Shown piece after piece: positions 44,105-54,269 of a DNA stretch of 64,000 nucleotides; the first letter of the stretch is position 1; each line of letters opens with the position of its first letter. The stretch spans positions 1,366,001 through 1,430,000 of the forward strand of contig NZ_JACJUV010000001.1 in the NCBI RefSeq assembly GCF_014218805.1, in the 5' to 3' direction. The position numbers and the translations under genes are program-made. The stretch comes from Teredinibacter franksiae. Its GTDB lineage: Bacteria > Pseudomonadota > Gammaproteobacteria > Pseudomonadales > Cellvibrionaceae. The notes under the pieces are model-generated. The model did not search any database. It saw only the letters and a program-made list of their open reading frames with translations, and was not told the DNA's origin.

Positions 44105-44215
44105 CCTACACTACACTTAATACGGGGCAAAGCTCCCCCAAAACACTATACTTTTCAATAATTTAGATTCGACTGACCTTCAGCCGATGAACTGATTCAA
44201 GACAAAGGTGATTGA

Positions 44216-45166
44216 ATGGCACGCATAGCAGCAATTGGCGAAGTAATGGTGGAACTCGCACCCCACCCCAGTACAGACGCCAGCGACAAAGACATCATGG
44301 CGCTAGGCTTCGCTGGCGATACTTTTAACACGGCCATTTACATGGCTCGAACCGGCATTCAAACGGAGTATGTCACCCTTCTGGGTGACGACCCCTACAG
44401 CGAAAAGATTTTCGACTTAGCCAAGGCTGAAAATGTCGGTACAAGCATGATGGAAACCATGGCAGGCCGCCTGCCAGGAATGTACGTGATTCGTAACTCA
44501 CCGGATGGCGAGCGAGAGTTTTATTACTGGCGAAAGGAGGCGCGAGCACGTGAACTATTTGCTGCAAAAGCGCACACCGAAAACCTGATCAACCAGCTCA
44601 AAGAATGTGACTACGTGTACCTCAGCGGTATTACCCTAGCCATTATCAGCGACCATTCACGCTTAGTACTTTTACGCTTTATTAAAGAATACCGGGCTCA
44701 GGGCGGAACATTCTGTTTCGATATAAATTACCGCCCTCGACTCTGGGATAACGACCAAACCATGGCGCAATATGTGATGGCTGAGTTTATGGAGCATACA
44801 GATATAGCACTCCTCACTCTGGATGACGAAGCAATGCTGTGGGGTGATGGCTCCATTGATGCAACAATTGAGCGCTATAAAAACAACGGAATTAAAGAGC
44901 TGGTATTAAAACGCGGTGCGGAAGAGGTGGTTGCGTATGTGAACGGTGAAAAACTGCGCGTGCCCGTCTCCAAGGTTGATGGCGTTGTTGACACAACCGG
45001 CGCAGGGGACTCGTTTAACGCTGGCTATTTATCGGCGCGGGCGCAAGGGTTTTCCTATGAAGATGCCGCACGCCATGGAATTCATGTGGCATCGATTGTT
45101 ATTCGTAACCGTGGCGCTATTGTCAAGAAAGCGAGCTTTAACGGTATGTATAATGGGCTGAATTAG
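44216..45166 (+). CDS. kdgK: 2-dehydro-3-deoxygluconokinase
   Basis: 316 aa, close to the usual KdgK length (E. coli about 309). PfkB fold: AAIGEVMVELAPHPS, GFAGDTFNTAIYMAR, TGAGDSFNAGYLSARAQG with the catalytic Asp. It phosphorylates KDG (from KduD or from mannonate/altronate dehydration) to KDPG. The start at ATG 44216 has a good AAGGTGA ribosome-binding site. Transcribed divergently from gntR-eda-kinase with a shared control region, and ended by a strong terminator. Confidence 0.93.
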   Translation: MARIAAIGEVMVELAPHPSTDASDKDIMALGFAGDTFNTAIYMARTGIQTEYVTLLGDDPYSEKIFDLAKAENVGTSMMETMAGRLPGMYVIRNSPDGEREFYYWRKEARARELFAAKAHTENLINQLKECDYVYLSGITLAIISDHSRLVLLRFIKEYRAQGGTFCFDINYRPRLWDNDQTMAQYVMAEFMEHTDIALLTLDDEAMLWGDGSIDATIERYKNNGIKELVLKRGAEEVVAYVNGEKLRVPVSKVDGVVDTTGAGDSFNAGYLSARAQGFSYEDAARHGIHVASIVIRNRGAIVKKASFNGMYNGLN

Positions 45167-45187
45167 TCACCCTACCCCAGCATACAA

Positions 45188-45218
45188 AAAGCCTCGGCGT
45201 TAAAGCCGAGGCTTTTTT
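45188..45218 (+). terminator. Terminator of kdgK
   Basis: GCCTCGGC (45191-45198) and GCCGAGGC (45205-45212) around GTTAAA, followed by six T residues and preceded by five A residues. Confidence 0.9.
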
Positions 45219-45433
45219 GAAGCCGGTAACCTTAAATCACATCCCCTTGGAATCATCCTGCCAATGCGATTATCGACTAACCATAGCTGAGCAGAAACCA
45301 CTGTGAATTAGCGCCAACGTTTTTGTAGCGATCAAGCGCACCTAAAAAGGAGCATTTAAAAAAAGTAACGATCACACGGACTCAAAGAACCTAAAACAAA
45401 CGAAGGTCACCAATTACTGGCTCACCAACACCT

Positions 45434-46660
45434 CTACACTTTTTGATACTGCAGTACCGTCTCTAAACTCGCCATTCCCGCCGGCACATCCACGTGGTAA
45501 CCCAAATCATTAAAAGTGGAACCAAATGCGTGAATGGTACGAAACAAGTTATGTACTCGGCATTGCTCTCCCATCTGCCCTATTCGAACAATTGGCGGCC
45601 CAAAAGAGCCCGCAATTTCAACCAGATAATTTTTTGATATGTGGCTGCAAATGGCTTTCCCGTCTAACCCGCTGGGCACACGTATACCCACTACCGAATT
45701 TAGCCGCGCTCGCTTTGGCACGTACAATTCCAAGCCCAACGTTTCGATTGACCTCTGCAAACCTTCCGAACATTTTTCGTGCCGCTCAAAACGCTTTTCT
45801 AATGTTTCATTGCACACCAAGCGCATCGCTTCGTGGAGTGCAAGCAAGCCCGATACAGGTGCGGTGTAATGGTAAGACCCTCCATGCCAAAATTTTGTAG
45901 CCAAACGGGCATCTAAGGTCCATTGCGGTAATAGGCCTTCACGCTGATCAACTCTCGTCCACGCCTTCTCCGAGAAGGCAACCAACGAAACACCGGGGAT
46001 AGAACTCAAACCTTTTTGGCCACCGGTTATAACGGCATCAATATACCAATCGTCCATATTTAACGGTAATGTCGATAACGTACAAACCGCATCGACCACA
46101 AGGCATGCACCAAACTCTTTCGCAAGCTCACCAATTTCCTTTAGCTGATGATTAAGGGTGGTGTTTGAAGTTTCCCCCTGCACAACGGTAATCACTTCCG
46201 GCTGCATTTGTTCGAGCAGGTTACGCACCTGTGACGGATCTACACTTTCGCTTTCAGGCACCGTTAGCTTTTCAACCACGCCCCCTGAACGCACCGCCAT
46301 TTCAGCAAGGCGGCTGGAGAAAAACCCGTTACAAATACTCAGCACACGAGTGCCCTTCCACACCAAATTGGCCACGGCCATTTCCATTGCCGCTGAGCCA
46401 GGCCCGGCGACACCGACTATCCAGGGGGACTCTGTTTGAAATATATAACCGGCCATGCTCTTCACCTGGCCAATAATTTCAGTCATGGTTTCCCCTAAAT
46501 GGTTAATCACTATGCCATTCGCCTGAGCGACAGCTTCAGGGATAGGAACAGGACCTGCGCCCATCATTAACAATGGCTCTTCAGGAAGAATGCGATCGAG
46601 GGTTTTAACCTGGGGACGGGAAATTTTCATAGGATATTGCGGCGAATAAAAAAGACGCAT
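45434..46660 (-). CDS. Class-V aminotransferase (alanine-glyoxylate / serine-pyruvate type)
   Basis: 408 aa (398 if the second Met, at 46630, is used; neither start has a strong Shine-Dalgarno sequence). PLP fold-type I: LLMMGAGPVPIP at the N-terminus, VAGPGSAAMEMAVANL, VVQGETSNTT, VVDAVCTLSTLPL (PLP-binding Asp), and ITGGQKGLSSIPG with the PLP Lys near residue 217. The overall pattern matches alanine-glyoxylate/serine-pyruvate aminotransferases, including PucG-like enzymes. It is not a known step of pectin catabolism; the true amino donor and acceptor are open. It sits between kdgK and a PL1 lyase. Confidence 0.85.
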   Translation of the reverse strand: MRLFYSPQYPMKISRPQVKTLDRILPEEPLLMMGAGPVPIPEAVAQANGIVINHLGETMTEIIGQVKSMAGYIFQTESPWIVGVAGPGSAAMEMAVANLVWKGTRVLSICNGFFSSRLAEMAVRSGGVVEKLTVPESESVDPSQVRNLLEQMQPEVITVVQGETSNTTLNHQLKEIGELAKEFGACLVVDAVCTLSTLPLNMDDWYIDAVITGGQKGLSSIPGVSLVAFSEKAWTRVDQREGLLPQWTLDARLATKFWHGGSYHYTAPVSGLLALHEAMRLVCNETLEKRFERHEKCSEGLQRSIETLGLELYVPKRARLNSVVGIRVPSGLDGKAICSHISKNYLVEIAGSFGPPIVRIGQMGEQCRVHNLFRTIHAFGSTFNDLGYHVDVPAGMASLETVLQYQKV

Positions 46661-46724
46661 AATAGCACGGAAAGGTGTGTACAGCGTTCGACCTTAACAA
46701 GGGCGGCGTGCACACACTGGAACA

Positions 46725-47984
46725 TTAACGTTTAAAGCTTTGCAGCCATGCTGAGATATTCTCGTCTGGCACCGTCAACGGACGACGAACCTCCGGGTAT
46801 TTGGGATATCCCCCCACATCACTCTGACTATCGATAATACGACTGCTACGTGACTTATAGCTATCGATAATTCGTTGATCAACCTCATCCCTGTCCCAGG
46901 GCCTTGCACCGGCATTGGCGAGCACACTTTTTTCAACGCGGTTAACATTCATCGCCTTCAAACCTTCCGGCCAAACGGGCGGTGCTTCAAGTAACTTCAC
47001 TGCACTACCCCTGTGAGGCATGGGCTTCTGTTGCAAATTAAATACTTTATTATCGCGCAAATACACATCACCACTACCGTAGACCAAAGCCAAATCAGAG
47101 TAGGTGTCGCGACCATAACGCAGCACATTGCCAACTACGGCTATTTTGGGGTTTCCAGGCTGCAGGCTCGAGCGCTCCCACTCATCAATTATATAGTCAA
47201 CATACACCGCGTGATTGCCAACGTTGTACATTAAATTATTCACCACTACGCCAGTAGCATGGGATTTAAAGTAGGGGTTTCTGCGGTCATTGCTAATGAA
47301 CAAATTTCCGAGCACAGCAACGTTTTTTACGTAGTCATGCACCAAAAGCCCTTTGGAATGCCGACCCTTTTCATGGGAGGCATAGTCCAATGCTTCGGCA
47401 ACAATGCAATTAGAAAAAGTTACGTCAGATGCTGAATACCCCCAGCCTTTGGTTCGCTGCCCAGTCGCCGAAAAATTTTCGTCTACCGCCCAGCTGACCG
47501 ACACGTGGTCTATATGGACGCGCTTTGCATTCCCGCGCGAAACTGCAATTCCATCGGTATCCCAACCGGAGAGGGGCGACTCAAAATTATCACCTGGGCG
47601 CACACGAATATGCTCAATACGTATATCGTGAGCGCGAACCAATAATCCGCCACGAATAATGGTAATACCGGGCGAGGGTGCGGTTTGACCTGCGAGGGTT
47701 AAATGAGGCTGAGAAATTTTAAGCTTTTCCCCCTTCAAATCGATAACACCGCCGACCTCAAACACGACAACTCTAGGCCCCGATTGCTGCAACGCCCAAG
47801 CAAGCGAGCCCGCCCCCTTAGGCGCTAAGTTGGTTACCTTGAGAACCCGGCCTCCCAAACCACCAACGGTATCCAAGCCAAAACCCTTAGCTTGCTCTAG
47901 ACTCAACGCAGATACAGGGCCGGCCTTCTGCCCATAAAGCGAAAGGCTGAAGCTAATAAGAAAGAAAAAAGAGACGTATCGCAA
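46725..47984 (-). CDS. Secreted PL1-type pectate lyase, single domain
   Basis: 419 aa starting at TTG 47984; an in-frame stop lies four codons upstream and no ATG or GTG lies between. Signal peptide FFFLISFSLSLYGQ. Beta-helix lyase of the PL1 subtype seen in Bacteroides-like pectin loci: TVGGLGGRVLKVTNL, GSLAWALQQSGPRVVVFEVGG, LAGQTAPSPGITI, RIEHIRVRPGD, HIDHVSVSWAVDEN, SNDRRNPYFK. It differs strongly from the PL1 domains of the giant enzymes, has no linker or binding module, and lacks a lipobox. It could act on homogalacturonan or its oligomers in the periplasm or outside. Confidence 0.87.
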   Translation of the reverse strand: MRYVSFFFLISFSLSLYGQKAGPVSALSLEQAKGFGLDTVGGLGGRVLKVTNLAPKGAGSLAWALQQSGPRVVVFEVGGVIDLKGEKLKISQPHLTLAGQTAPSPGITIIRGGLLVRAHDIRIEHIRVRPGDNFESPLSGWDTDGIAVSRGNAKRVHIDHVSVSWAVDENFSATGQRTKGWGYSASDVTFSNCIVAEALDYASHEKGRHSKGLLVHDYVKNVAVLGNLFISNDRRNPYFKSHATGVVVNNLMYNVGNHAVYVDYIIDEWERSSLQPGNPKIAVVGNVLRYGRDTYSDLALVYGSGDVYLRDNKVFNLQQKPMPHRGSAVKLLEAPPVWPEGLKAMNVNRVEKSVLANAGARPWDRDEVDQRIIDSYKSRSSRIIDSQSDVGGYPKYPEVRRPLTVPDENISAWLQSFKR

Positions 47985-48039
47985 AAAAACACCACTCTAA
48001 TACCCGACACAAAAAGCTCCTGTGCGTTTTACGGAGCGC

Positions 48040-48423
48040 CTACAACATTGGTTTGCCGCGTTTACATAACTGAATAGAAAAGCCCCACGGGTCTTTAAGC
48101 ATTTTAAGGTGAGTGCCATCGGCAAGCTGTAAATCATCCACTTCCTGGCAACCCGCGCCAATCAAACGCTCAGCATCGACAACTGGGTCATGGCTAACAA
48201 AGGCCAAATGCAACTGTAACGGATTCATATTAGCGTATTCTGGTACCTCTTCAGGTGGATTGCAGTAAATCTCAATCATTACCTGCCCAGTCTCATCGGC
48301 CAGAAAGTGCGTATTAGGCGCTTGGTCAAACTTGTGCTTAACCGTAAAACCAAGGTTCTTGCAGTACCAAGCTGCTATTTCGACAGGCTCAGTCACATTA
48401 AAAGCAAAATGTTCAATCTTCAT
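48040..48423 (-). CDS. VOC (glyoxalase/dioxygenase fold) family protein
   Basis: 127 aa, two paired beta-alpha-beta-beta-beta units. HFAFNVTEPVEIAAWYCKNLGF at the N-terminus gives the first metal-site His, IEIYCNPP a Glu, LHLAFVSHD a second His, and HLKMLKDPWGFSIQLCKRG closes the fold. The family includes glyoxalase I, dioxygenases and isomerases, and the substrate cannot be read from the sequence. GAGG precedes ATG 48423. Being the last gene before the hexuronate transporter, it could act on a uronate-derived intermediate, but this is only positional. Confidence 0.8.
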   Translation of the reverse strand: MKIEHFAFNVTEPVEIAAWYCKNLGFTVKHKFDQAPNTHFLADETGQVMIEIYCNPPEEVPEYANMNPLQLHLAFVSHDPVVDAERLIGAGCQEVDDLQLADGTHLKMLKDPWGFSIQLCKRGKPML

Positions 48424-48555
48424 TGTTAACCTCTATTCAGTATAGTAATTGGCTGATGATTTGATACCGACGTATCCTGCGCAGATTCAAGTAAAGCGCA
48501 ATATACTCGAAAGCAGCCAGAGAAACCCCGCAGCTTACCCCACGCATGAAGCGGC

Positions 48556-48569
48556 TTGACCTGCGTCAA
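48556..48569. promoter_or_regulatory. FNR/ANR-like dyad
   Basis: TTGACCTGCGTCAA is a TTGAC-N4-GTCAA inverted repeat resembling CRP/FNR-family binding sites (FNR consensus TTGAT-N4-ATCAA). It lies between the VOC gene and the transporter. Function is unproven. Confidence 0.35.
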
Positions 48570-48761
48570 GCAGGTTGGTAATCGCTACCGGGCCGCCCCC
48601 TAGCTGGAAAACGTGGATATACTGCTGTAGCAGCCGTTCAGCGCCAATTTAGATACCCCAAACCGACAAGAAAGGAGTCCTATTACGCTGGCTACCAAAC
48701 GAACGCCTATGGCTAGCTGGCTATTGAAAAACCAACCCCAAAATGTAATTATGCGTTGACA

Positions 48762-48797
48762 ATTGGTATTACCAATCACAAATTTGGATATGCCAAT
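48762..48797 (+). promoter_or_regulatory. Perfect operator dyad plus second site before hexuronate transporter
   Basis: ATTGGTATTACCAAT (48762-48776) is a perfect dyad around a central T. It is followed by TTTGGATATGCCAAT (48783-48797) 21 bp downstream, one face-matched step of two helical turns. TTGACA (48756-48761) abuts the first dyad, so a bound repressor would cover the promoter. Confidence 0.65.
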
Positions 48798-48944
48798 TCA
48801 TGGTATATCCTTTTTGAAGAAAATGGCACTTACTGTAACGTCTATTGGCTGAGCTTCTAAGAGGCTAACACCTCTCATAACTCACTCTCTTGCCACAGTA
48901 ATGGACCAGCTAACAATAACCCTTTAACAAGACAGACTATTACA

Positions 48945-50258
48945 ATGACTAAAGAAAAACCAAAGGTCGGGAACTACCGATTCAGAATATTAGCATTGCT
49001 GATGTTTGCGACCACGATCAACTATTTTGACCGAAGCATCATCGGCGTCTTGGCTCCAACCCTTGAGAAAATGTTCGACTGGAGTAATAACGATTACGCC
49101 AACATCATGATCTCTTTTAAGGTTGCATACGCAATTGGTATGTTGAGCATGGGTAGCCTTATTGACAAGCTGGGCACCAAGAAAGGCTACACCCTTTCAA
49201 TCGGTATCTGGAGTGTTTTCGGCATGGCGCACGCCCTGGTTCAACCAGGCTTTAGTGTTATTGGTTTTGCGGTTGCCCGATTCGGCCTCGGCTTTGGTGA
49301 AGCAGGTAACTTCCCTGCTGCCGTTAAAACCGTTGGTGAATGGTACCCGAAAAAAGACCGTGCTTTCGCCACCGGCCTGTTTAACGCAGCCACCAGTATC
49401 GGCGCCATCGCGGCCCCGTTTGTTATCACCTGGATTGTTGCTGAAGATGGTACTAACTGGCAGATTCCCTTCCTGATTACCGGTGCTCTAAGTAGCTTAT
49501 GGGTATTCCTCTGGTTGCGCACCTACAAAAAGCCACACGAGCACCCTAAAGTTTCACCTGAAGAACTGGCCTACATTAATAGTGACTCCGAAGCGGAAGG
49601 CGACGACTCAGAAGAAAGCCTGCCATGGCTAAAAGTTGCTCAAACTCGTGAAGCTTGGGCATTCGGTGTTGCCAAAATGACAGACGCCGTATGGTGGTTC
49701 TACCTGTTCTGGGGTGCAAAGTTCCTTGCCGACGCACACGGAGTAGACATCAAGAGTATCGCCCTGCCTTTCTTCGTTATCTACGCACTTGCAGATGGCG
49801 GTAGTATCTTTGGTGGCTATTTGTCAGGCTTCTTTATGCGCCGCGGCTGGACAGTAAACAAGGCACGTAAAATGACGCTGCTTTTCTGCGCCTTAGCCAT
49901 TTTACCCGTTTGTTATGTCGCCATCACCGAGAGTAAGTGGGTTGCCATCCTCCTTATTGGCCTCGGGGCAGCAGGCCACCAAGCTTGGTCAGCAAACATA
50001 TTCACCTTGGTATCCGATGTAATGCCAAAGAAAGCCACAGCATCTGTGGTAGGTATTGGCGGTATGGTAGGTGCAGTGGCCGGTATGATCGGCGATAAAA
50101 TCCTGGGTAAGACACTCGACGCAGCCGGTAACGATGGTTATTTCTGGGCTTTCCTAATAGCGGGCTCTTGCTACCTGGTTATTCTCGGCATTGTTCACTT
50201 AATGATGCCTAAGATGACCCCACTGGATAACAACCTTAAGCACATAAAAGAAAGCTAA
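48945..50258 (+). CDS. MFS transporter, hexuronate (ExuT)-type
   Basis: 437 aa, twelve predicted transmembrane helices. Anion:cation symporter family features: TTINYFDRSIIGVLAPTLEK in helix 1, DKLGTKKGYTLSIG after helix 2, FGLGFGEAGNFPAAVKTVGE and NAATSIGAIAAPF in the N-terminal half. This pattern is that of ExuT and related hexuronate/aldonate-H+ symporters of the inner membrane. The likely substrates are galacturonate/glucuronate or unsaturated uronate products, supported by the perfect operator dyad in its promoter region and by neighbouring uxaC/kdgK. Exact substrate unproven. Confidence 0.9.
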   Translation: MTKEKPKVGNYRFRILALLMFATTINYFDRSIIGVLAPTLEKMFDWSNNDYANIMISFKVAYAIGMLSMGSLIDKLGTKKGYTLSIGIWSVFGMAHALVQPGFSVIGFAVARFGLGFGEAGNFPAAVKTVGEWYPKKDRAFATGLFNAATSIGAIAAPFVITWIVAEDGTNWQIPFLITGALSSLWVFLWLRTYKKPHEHPKVSPEELAYINSDSEAEGDDSEESLPWLKVAQTREAWAFGVAKMTDAVWWFYLFWGAKFLADAHGVDIKSIALPFFVIYALADGGSIFGGYLSGFFMRRGWTVNKARKMTLLFCALAILPVCYVAITESKWVAILLIGLGAAGHQAWSANIFTLVSDVMPKKATASVVGIGGMVGAVAGMIGDKILGKTLDAAGNDGYFWAFLIAGSCYLVILGIVHLMMPKMTPLDNNLKHIKES

Positions 50259-50284
50259 GTATTTTTGCTAATAGGTTAGTAAAT

Positions 50285-50322
50285 AACACCCCATCAAATC
50301 TCACGATTTGATGGGGTGTTTT
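50285..50322 (+). terminator. Terminator of MFS transporter
   Basis: AACACCCCATCAAATC (50285-50300) pairs perfectly with GATTTGATGGGGTGTT (50305-50320) around TCAC, then TT. A 16-bp stem. Confidence 0.85.
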
Positions 50323-50679
50323 GTTTCTAGCCGCATTATTGTACCGCTCGATTAATTACTGTCCGCCAATCTACCTAACCCCTTCTAGCACCACGCTTTC
50401 AATGCACCAACAGCCGCCCCTACAAAATTACCGACAAACGCAGTGTGCATAATCGCACTCCCTGAAAGCTACAATTGTTGGGCCCCATCAGATGGGATCA
50501 AGGAAACTAGCTACCCATATAGGCTTTAACGGCCCTTATATTTTCACCCGACTAAATTGACACTGTGTGCACCAGTATAAATTCTGCGACCCATACCGCC
50601 CGTAATAAAATCACTACCCAGGTTAGAGAGCATCTGCCTGATACTTTTCAACCTAGATGTCTATTTATTAACAGGCACA

Positions 50680-50706
50680 AAAAAGGCCGCTTAAAGCGGC
50701 CTTTTT
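50680..50706 (-). terminator. Terminator of the str operon after tuf
   Basis: AAAAAGGCCGC-TTAAA-GCGGCCTTTTT, with an A tract on one side and a T tract on the other. On the minus strand it follows the tuf stop by about 20 bases, marking the operon end. Confidence 0.9.
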
Positions 50707-50724
50707 CTTAGCGCAGACTGTAGA

Positions 50725-51948
50725 TTACTCTACAACCTTAGCTACAACACCAGCACCAACGGTACGGCCGCCTTCACGAATCGCGAAGCGCAGGCCATCT
50801 TCCATGGCGATTGGAGCGATCAGAGTAACAACCATTTGAATGTTGTCCCCTGGCATTACCATTTCAACGCCTTCTGGCAACTCACAAGCACCGGTTACGT
50901 CAGTCGTACGGAAGTAGAACTGTGGACGATAGCCTTTAAAGAATGGCGTGTGACGACCACCTTCATCTTTAGACAGAACATAAACTTCTGCTTCGAACTT
51001 GGTGTGTGGAGTGATAGTACCTGGCTTAGCCAGTACCTGACCACGTTCAACATCTTCACGCTTGGTACCACGTAGCAATACACCAACGTTCTCACCTGCA
51101 CGACCTTCGTCAAGCAGCTTGCGGAACATTTCAACACCAGTACAGGTCGTCTTGGTAGTATCCTTAATACCAATGATTTCCATTTCTTCACCAACGTTGA
51201 TGATGCCTCGCTCAACACGGCCGGTTACAACAGTACCGCGACCAGAGATAGAGAATACATCTTCGATAGGCATCAAGAACGGCTGATCAATAGCGCGCTC
51301 AGGCTGCGGAATGTAGGAATCCAGAGCTTCAACCAGCTTCTTCACAGCGGTAGTACCCAACTCGTGGTCATCTTCGCCATTAAGGGCCATCAATGCAGAA
51401 CCAGCAATGATTGGAGTATCGTCGCCAGGGAATTCGTAGGCATCTAACAGCTCACGCAATTCCATTTCAACCAGCTCTAACATTTCGTTGTATTCATCAG
51501 AACCAACACCGCCACAGTCATCAGCCAGCAGGTCAGCTTTGTTCAGGAATACCAGAATAAACGGTACACCTACCTGACGAGACAGGAGGATGTGCTCACG
51601 CGTCTGAGGCATAGGGCCGTCAGTTGCACCACAAACCAGAATAGCGCCATCCATCTGAGCAGCACCCGTAATCATGTTTTTCACGTAGTCGGCGTGCCCT
51701 GGGCAGTCAACGTGCGCGTAGTGACGCTCTGGAGAGTCGTACTCAACGTGTGAAGTTGCAATAGTAATACCGCGCTCACGCTCTTCTGGAGCATTATCGA
51801 TACCGTCAAAAGCTACAGCTTCACCGCCCCATACTTCTGCACATACGCGAGTAAGAGCCGCTGTTAAAGTTGTTTTACCGTGGTCAACGTGACCAATGGT
51901 ACCAACGTTTACGTGTGGTTTATTACGTTCAAATTTCTCTTTAGCCAC
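50725..51948 (-). CDS. tuf: Elongation factor Tu
   Basis: 407 aa, starting at GTG 51948 (AGGAACAAAACA upstream). GTPase that delivers aminoacyl-tRNA to the ribosome. Motifs: GHVDHGKT (G1), RGITI (effector loop), DCPGHADY (G3), NKAD (G4). A short insertion (DDCGGVGSD) just after NKADLLA makes it about ten residues longer than typical EF-Tu. Last gene of the rpsL-rpsG-fusA-tuf operon, 49 bp after fusA. Confidence 0.98.
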   Translation of the reverse strand: MAKEKFERNKPHVNVGTIGHVDHGKTTLTAALTRVCAEVWGGEAVAFDGIDNAPEERERGITIATSHVEYDSPERHYAHVDCPGHADYVKNMITGAAQMDGAILVCGATDGPMPQTREHILLSRQVGVPFILVFLNKADLLADDCGGVGSDEYNEMLELVEMELRELLDAYEFPGDDTPIIAGSALMALNGEDDHELGTTAVKKLVEALDSYIPQPERAIDQPFLMPIEDVFSISGRGTVVTGRVERGIINVGEEMEIIGIKDTTKTTCTGVEMFRKLLDEGRAGENVGVLLRGTKREDVERGQVLAKPGTITPHTKFEAEVYVLSKDEGGRHTPFFKGYRPQFYFRTTDVTGACELPEGVEMVMPGDNIQMVVTLIAPIAMEDGLRFAIREGGRTVGAGVVAKVVE

Positions 51949-51997
51949 TGTTTTGTTCCTCTAAATATTTTGAACTTTAAAATACGAATTGGGGAGA

Positions 51998-54109
51998 TTA
52001 ACCGCCGGTTCTGTTTTTAGCGATGATGTCTTCCGCAACATTATTTGGTGCTTCAGCGTAACGCTCAAACTCCATGGTGAAGGTCGCACGACCTTGAGTT
52101 GCTGAACGCAGATCAGTGGCATAGCCAAACATTTCAGCCAGAGGCACTTCCGCGTTAACAACTTTACCTGAAGGGTTTTCATCCATTCCCTGAATCATAC
52201 CTCGACGTCTGTTAAGGTCGCCCACAACATCGCCCATGTTTTCTTCAGGTGTTACGATTTCTACCTTCATCATTGGCTCAAGCAGTACAGCTCCGCCTTC
52301 CTGCGCCAATTTCTTAGCCGCCATTGAGCCAGCAATTTTAAAGGCCATTTCGCTGGAGTCAACATCGTGGTATGACCCATCATACAGCGTCGCCTTTAGC
52401 CCCAATAGCGGGTATCCGGCAACTACACCATTTTGCATTTGCTCGGATATACCCTTTTCAACGGCCGGAATATATTCCTTAGGAACAGCTCCACCGACAA
52501 TTTCGTTGACAAATTCTAGGCCTTCCGCGTTTGAATCTTCAGCCGGTTCGAATTTGAGCCATACATGCCCAAACTGGCCTCGCCCACCCGACTGACGAAT
52601 AAACTTCCCTTCAATTTTACTGCTACGCGTAATGCGCTCACGATAAGCCACCTGCGGCTTACCGATATTAGCCTCAACGCTGAACTCACGGCGCATACGG
52701 TCAACAATTATATCGAGGTGCAGCTCGCCCATGCCCGAAATAATCGTTTGCCCGGTCTCCTCGTCAGTTTTAACGCGAAACGAAGGGTCTTCTTGCGCCA
52801 GCTTACCAAGCGCAACCCCCATCTTTTCTTGGTCTGCTTGGGATCTGGGCTCTACCGCAACCGAAATAACCGGCTCCGGGAACTCCATACGTTCAAGCAC
52901 AATTCTCTTCTGCTCTGAACAGAGCGTGTCGCCGGTAGTGACATCTTTCAGTCCGATAGCCGCCGCGATGTCACCCGCCAACACTTCTTTAATTTCTTCG
53001 CGGCTGTTGGAGTGCATCTGCACCATCCGACCTACGCGTTCTTTCTTTTGCTTTACAGAATTGTAAACCGCTGTACCACTTGCTAACGTCCCCGAATACA
53101 CACGGAAAAAAGTTAACGTACCAACGAATGGGTCTGTTGCAATTTTAAATGCCAAAGCCGCAAAAGGCTGGTCATCGTCCGCGCTTCTCGTGGCACGAGT
53201 CTCTCCATCCTCCAGCGTACCCTCAATAGCTTTTACTTCCGTTGGCGCGGGCAAATATTCAACCACCGCATCCAATACAGCCTGCACACCTTTATTTTTA
53301 AAGGCCGAACCACCCAGCACCGGTACAATCTCGTTAGCCAGGGTGCGGATACGTATACCTGCCTTAATTTCCTCTTCGCTGAGCTCACCACCTTCTAGGT
53401 ATTTAGTCATCAGCTCATCATTGGCTTCAGCAGCAGCTTCTACCAAGTTTTCTCGCATATCACCACACTGCGCCTTCAGCTCTTCTGGAATTTCAGCGTA
53501 GTCAAAAGTCATTCCCTGGTCGCCTTCATTCCAGAGAATAGCTTTCATTTTCACTAGGTCGACAACACCCTTGAAATTCTCTTCCGCACCAATTGTCATT
53601 TGTAACGGCACGGCTTTGGCGCCCAAACGTTCGCCTAATTGATCGATTACCATTTGATAATCTGCGCCGGCACGATCCATTTTATTTACGAACACCATGC
53701 GCGGCACTTCGTATTTGTTGGCCTGACGCCATACTGTCTCTGTTTGCGGTTGTACACCAGACGAACCACAAAGTACCACTACAGCACCATCTAACACACG
53801 CAGAGAACGTTCAACCTCAATCGTGAAATCCACGTGTCCCGGCGTATCAATAATATTGATACGATGCTGATCAAACTGCTTCTGCATACCGGACCAAAAG
53901 CAAGTCGTAGCTGCAGAAGTAATAGTAATTCCACGTTCCTGCTCTTGTTCCATCCAGTCCATGGTGGCAGCACCATCATGAACCTCGCCAATTTTATGGG
54001 ACAATCCAGTATAAAAAAGAACGCGTTCAGTGGTCGTCGTTTTACCCGCATCAACGTGCGCACATATACCGATATTTCGGTAACGTGCTATTGGGGTTTT
54101 ACGTGCCAC
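51998..54109 (-). CDS. fusA: Elongation factor G
   Basis: 703 aa with a GTG start at 54109 (GGAGAAACAGTC upstream). Ribosomal translocase GTPase: [32 protein letters not shown], followed by domains II-V ending in the usual acidic/basic tail. Length matches E. coli EF-G (704). Third gene of the str operon. Confidence 0.98.
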   Translation of the reverse strand: MARKTPIARYRNIGICAHVDAGKTTTTERVLFYTGLSHKIGEVHDGAATMDWMEQEQERGITITSAATTCFWSGMQKQFDQHRINIIDTPGHVDFTIEVERSLRVLDGAVVVLCGSSGVQPQTETVWRQANKYEVPRMVFVNKMDRAGADYQMVIDQLGERLGAKAVPLQMTIGAEENFKGVVDLVKMKAILWNEGDQGMTFDYAEIPEELKAQCGDMRENLVEAAAEANDELMTKYLEGGELSEEEIKAGIRIRTLANEIVPVLGGSAFKNKGVQAVLDAVVEYLPAPTEVKAIEGTLEDGETRATRSADDDQPFAALAFKIATDPFVGTLTFFRVYSGTLASGTAVYNSVKQKKERVGRMVQMHSNSREEIKEVLAGDIAAAIGLKDVTTGDTLCSEQKRIVLERMEFPEPVISVAVEPRSQADQEKMGVALGKLAQEDPSFRVKTDEETGQTIISGMGELHLDIIVDRMRREFSVEANIGKPQVAYRERITRSSKIEGKFIRQSGGRGQFGHVWLKFEPAEDSNAEGLEFVNEIVGGAVPKEYIPAVEKGISEQMQNGVVAGYPLLGLKATLYDGSYHDVDSSEMAFKIAGSMAAKKLAQEGGAVLLEPMMKVEIVTPEENMGDVVGDLNRRRGMIQGMDENPSGKVVNAEVPLAEMFGYATDLRSATQGRATFTMEFERYAEAPNNVAEDIIAKNRTGG

Positions 54110-54194
54110 GACTGTTTCTCCAAATACCGGTGGAATTCACAAACTAACAAAACTCTCTAGACTTTACCGCATTTTTTCGCAATCAAAACGCTAA

Positions 54195-54215
54195 AAGGCA
54201 GCTTGTGGCTGCCTT
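54195..54215 (-). repeat. Intercistronic hairpin rpsG-fusA
   Basis: AAGGCAGC (54195-54202) pairs with GCTGCCTT (54208-54215). On the minus strand a short T run follows (CTTTTAG). It may be a partial terminator or RNA-processing site within the str operon. Confidence 0.5.
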
Positions 54216-54269
54216 CTGCTGCAAGTACTTAAACTATCGCGAATTAAATTGCGAAACGCAGTAGAGGTT

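Larger units (their letters stand above)
48424..48944. other. Intergenic region upstream of MFS transporter
   Basis: 521 bp. It holds an FNR-like dyad TTGAC-CTGC-GTCAA (48556-48569), a near-consensus TTGACA (48756-48761) and the best TTGG...CCAA dyads of the window (48762-48797). No ORF with a ribosome-binding site is seen. Confidence 0.55.
50259..50724. other. Intergenic region between transporter and tuf
   Basis: 466 bp between convergent units. It contains the transporter terminator (50285-50322) and the tuf terminator (50680-50706). Between them no gene, RNA or repeat is recognised. Confidence 0.55.
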
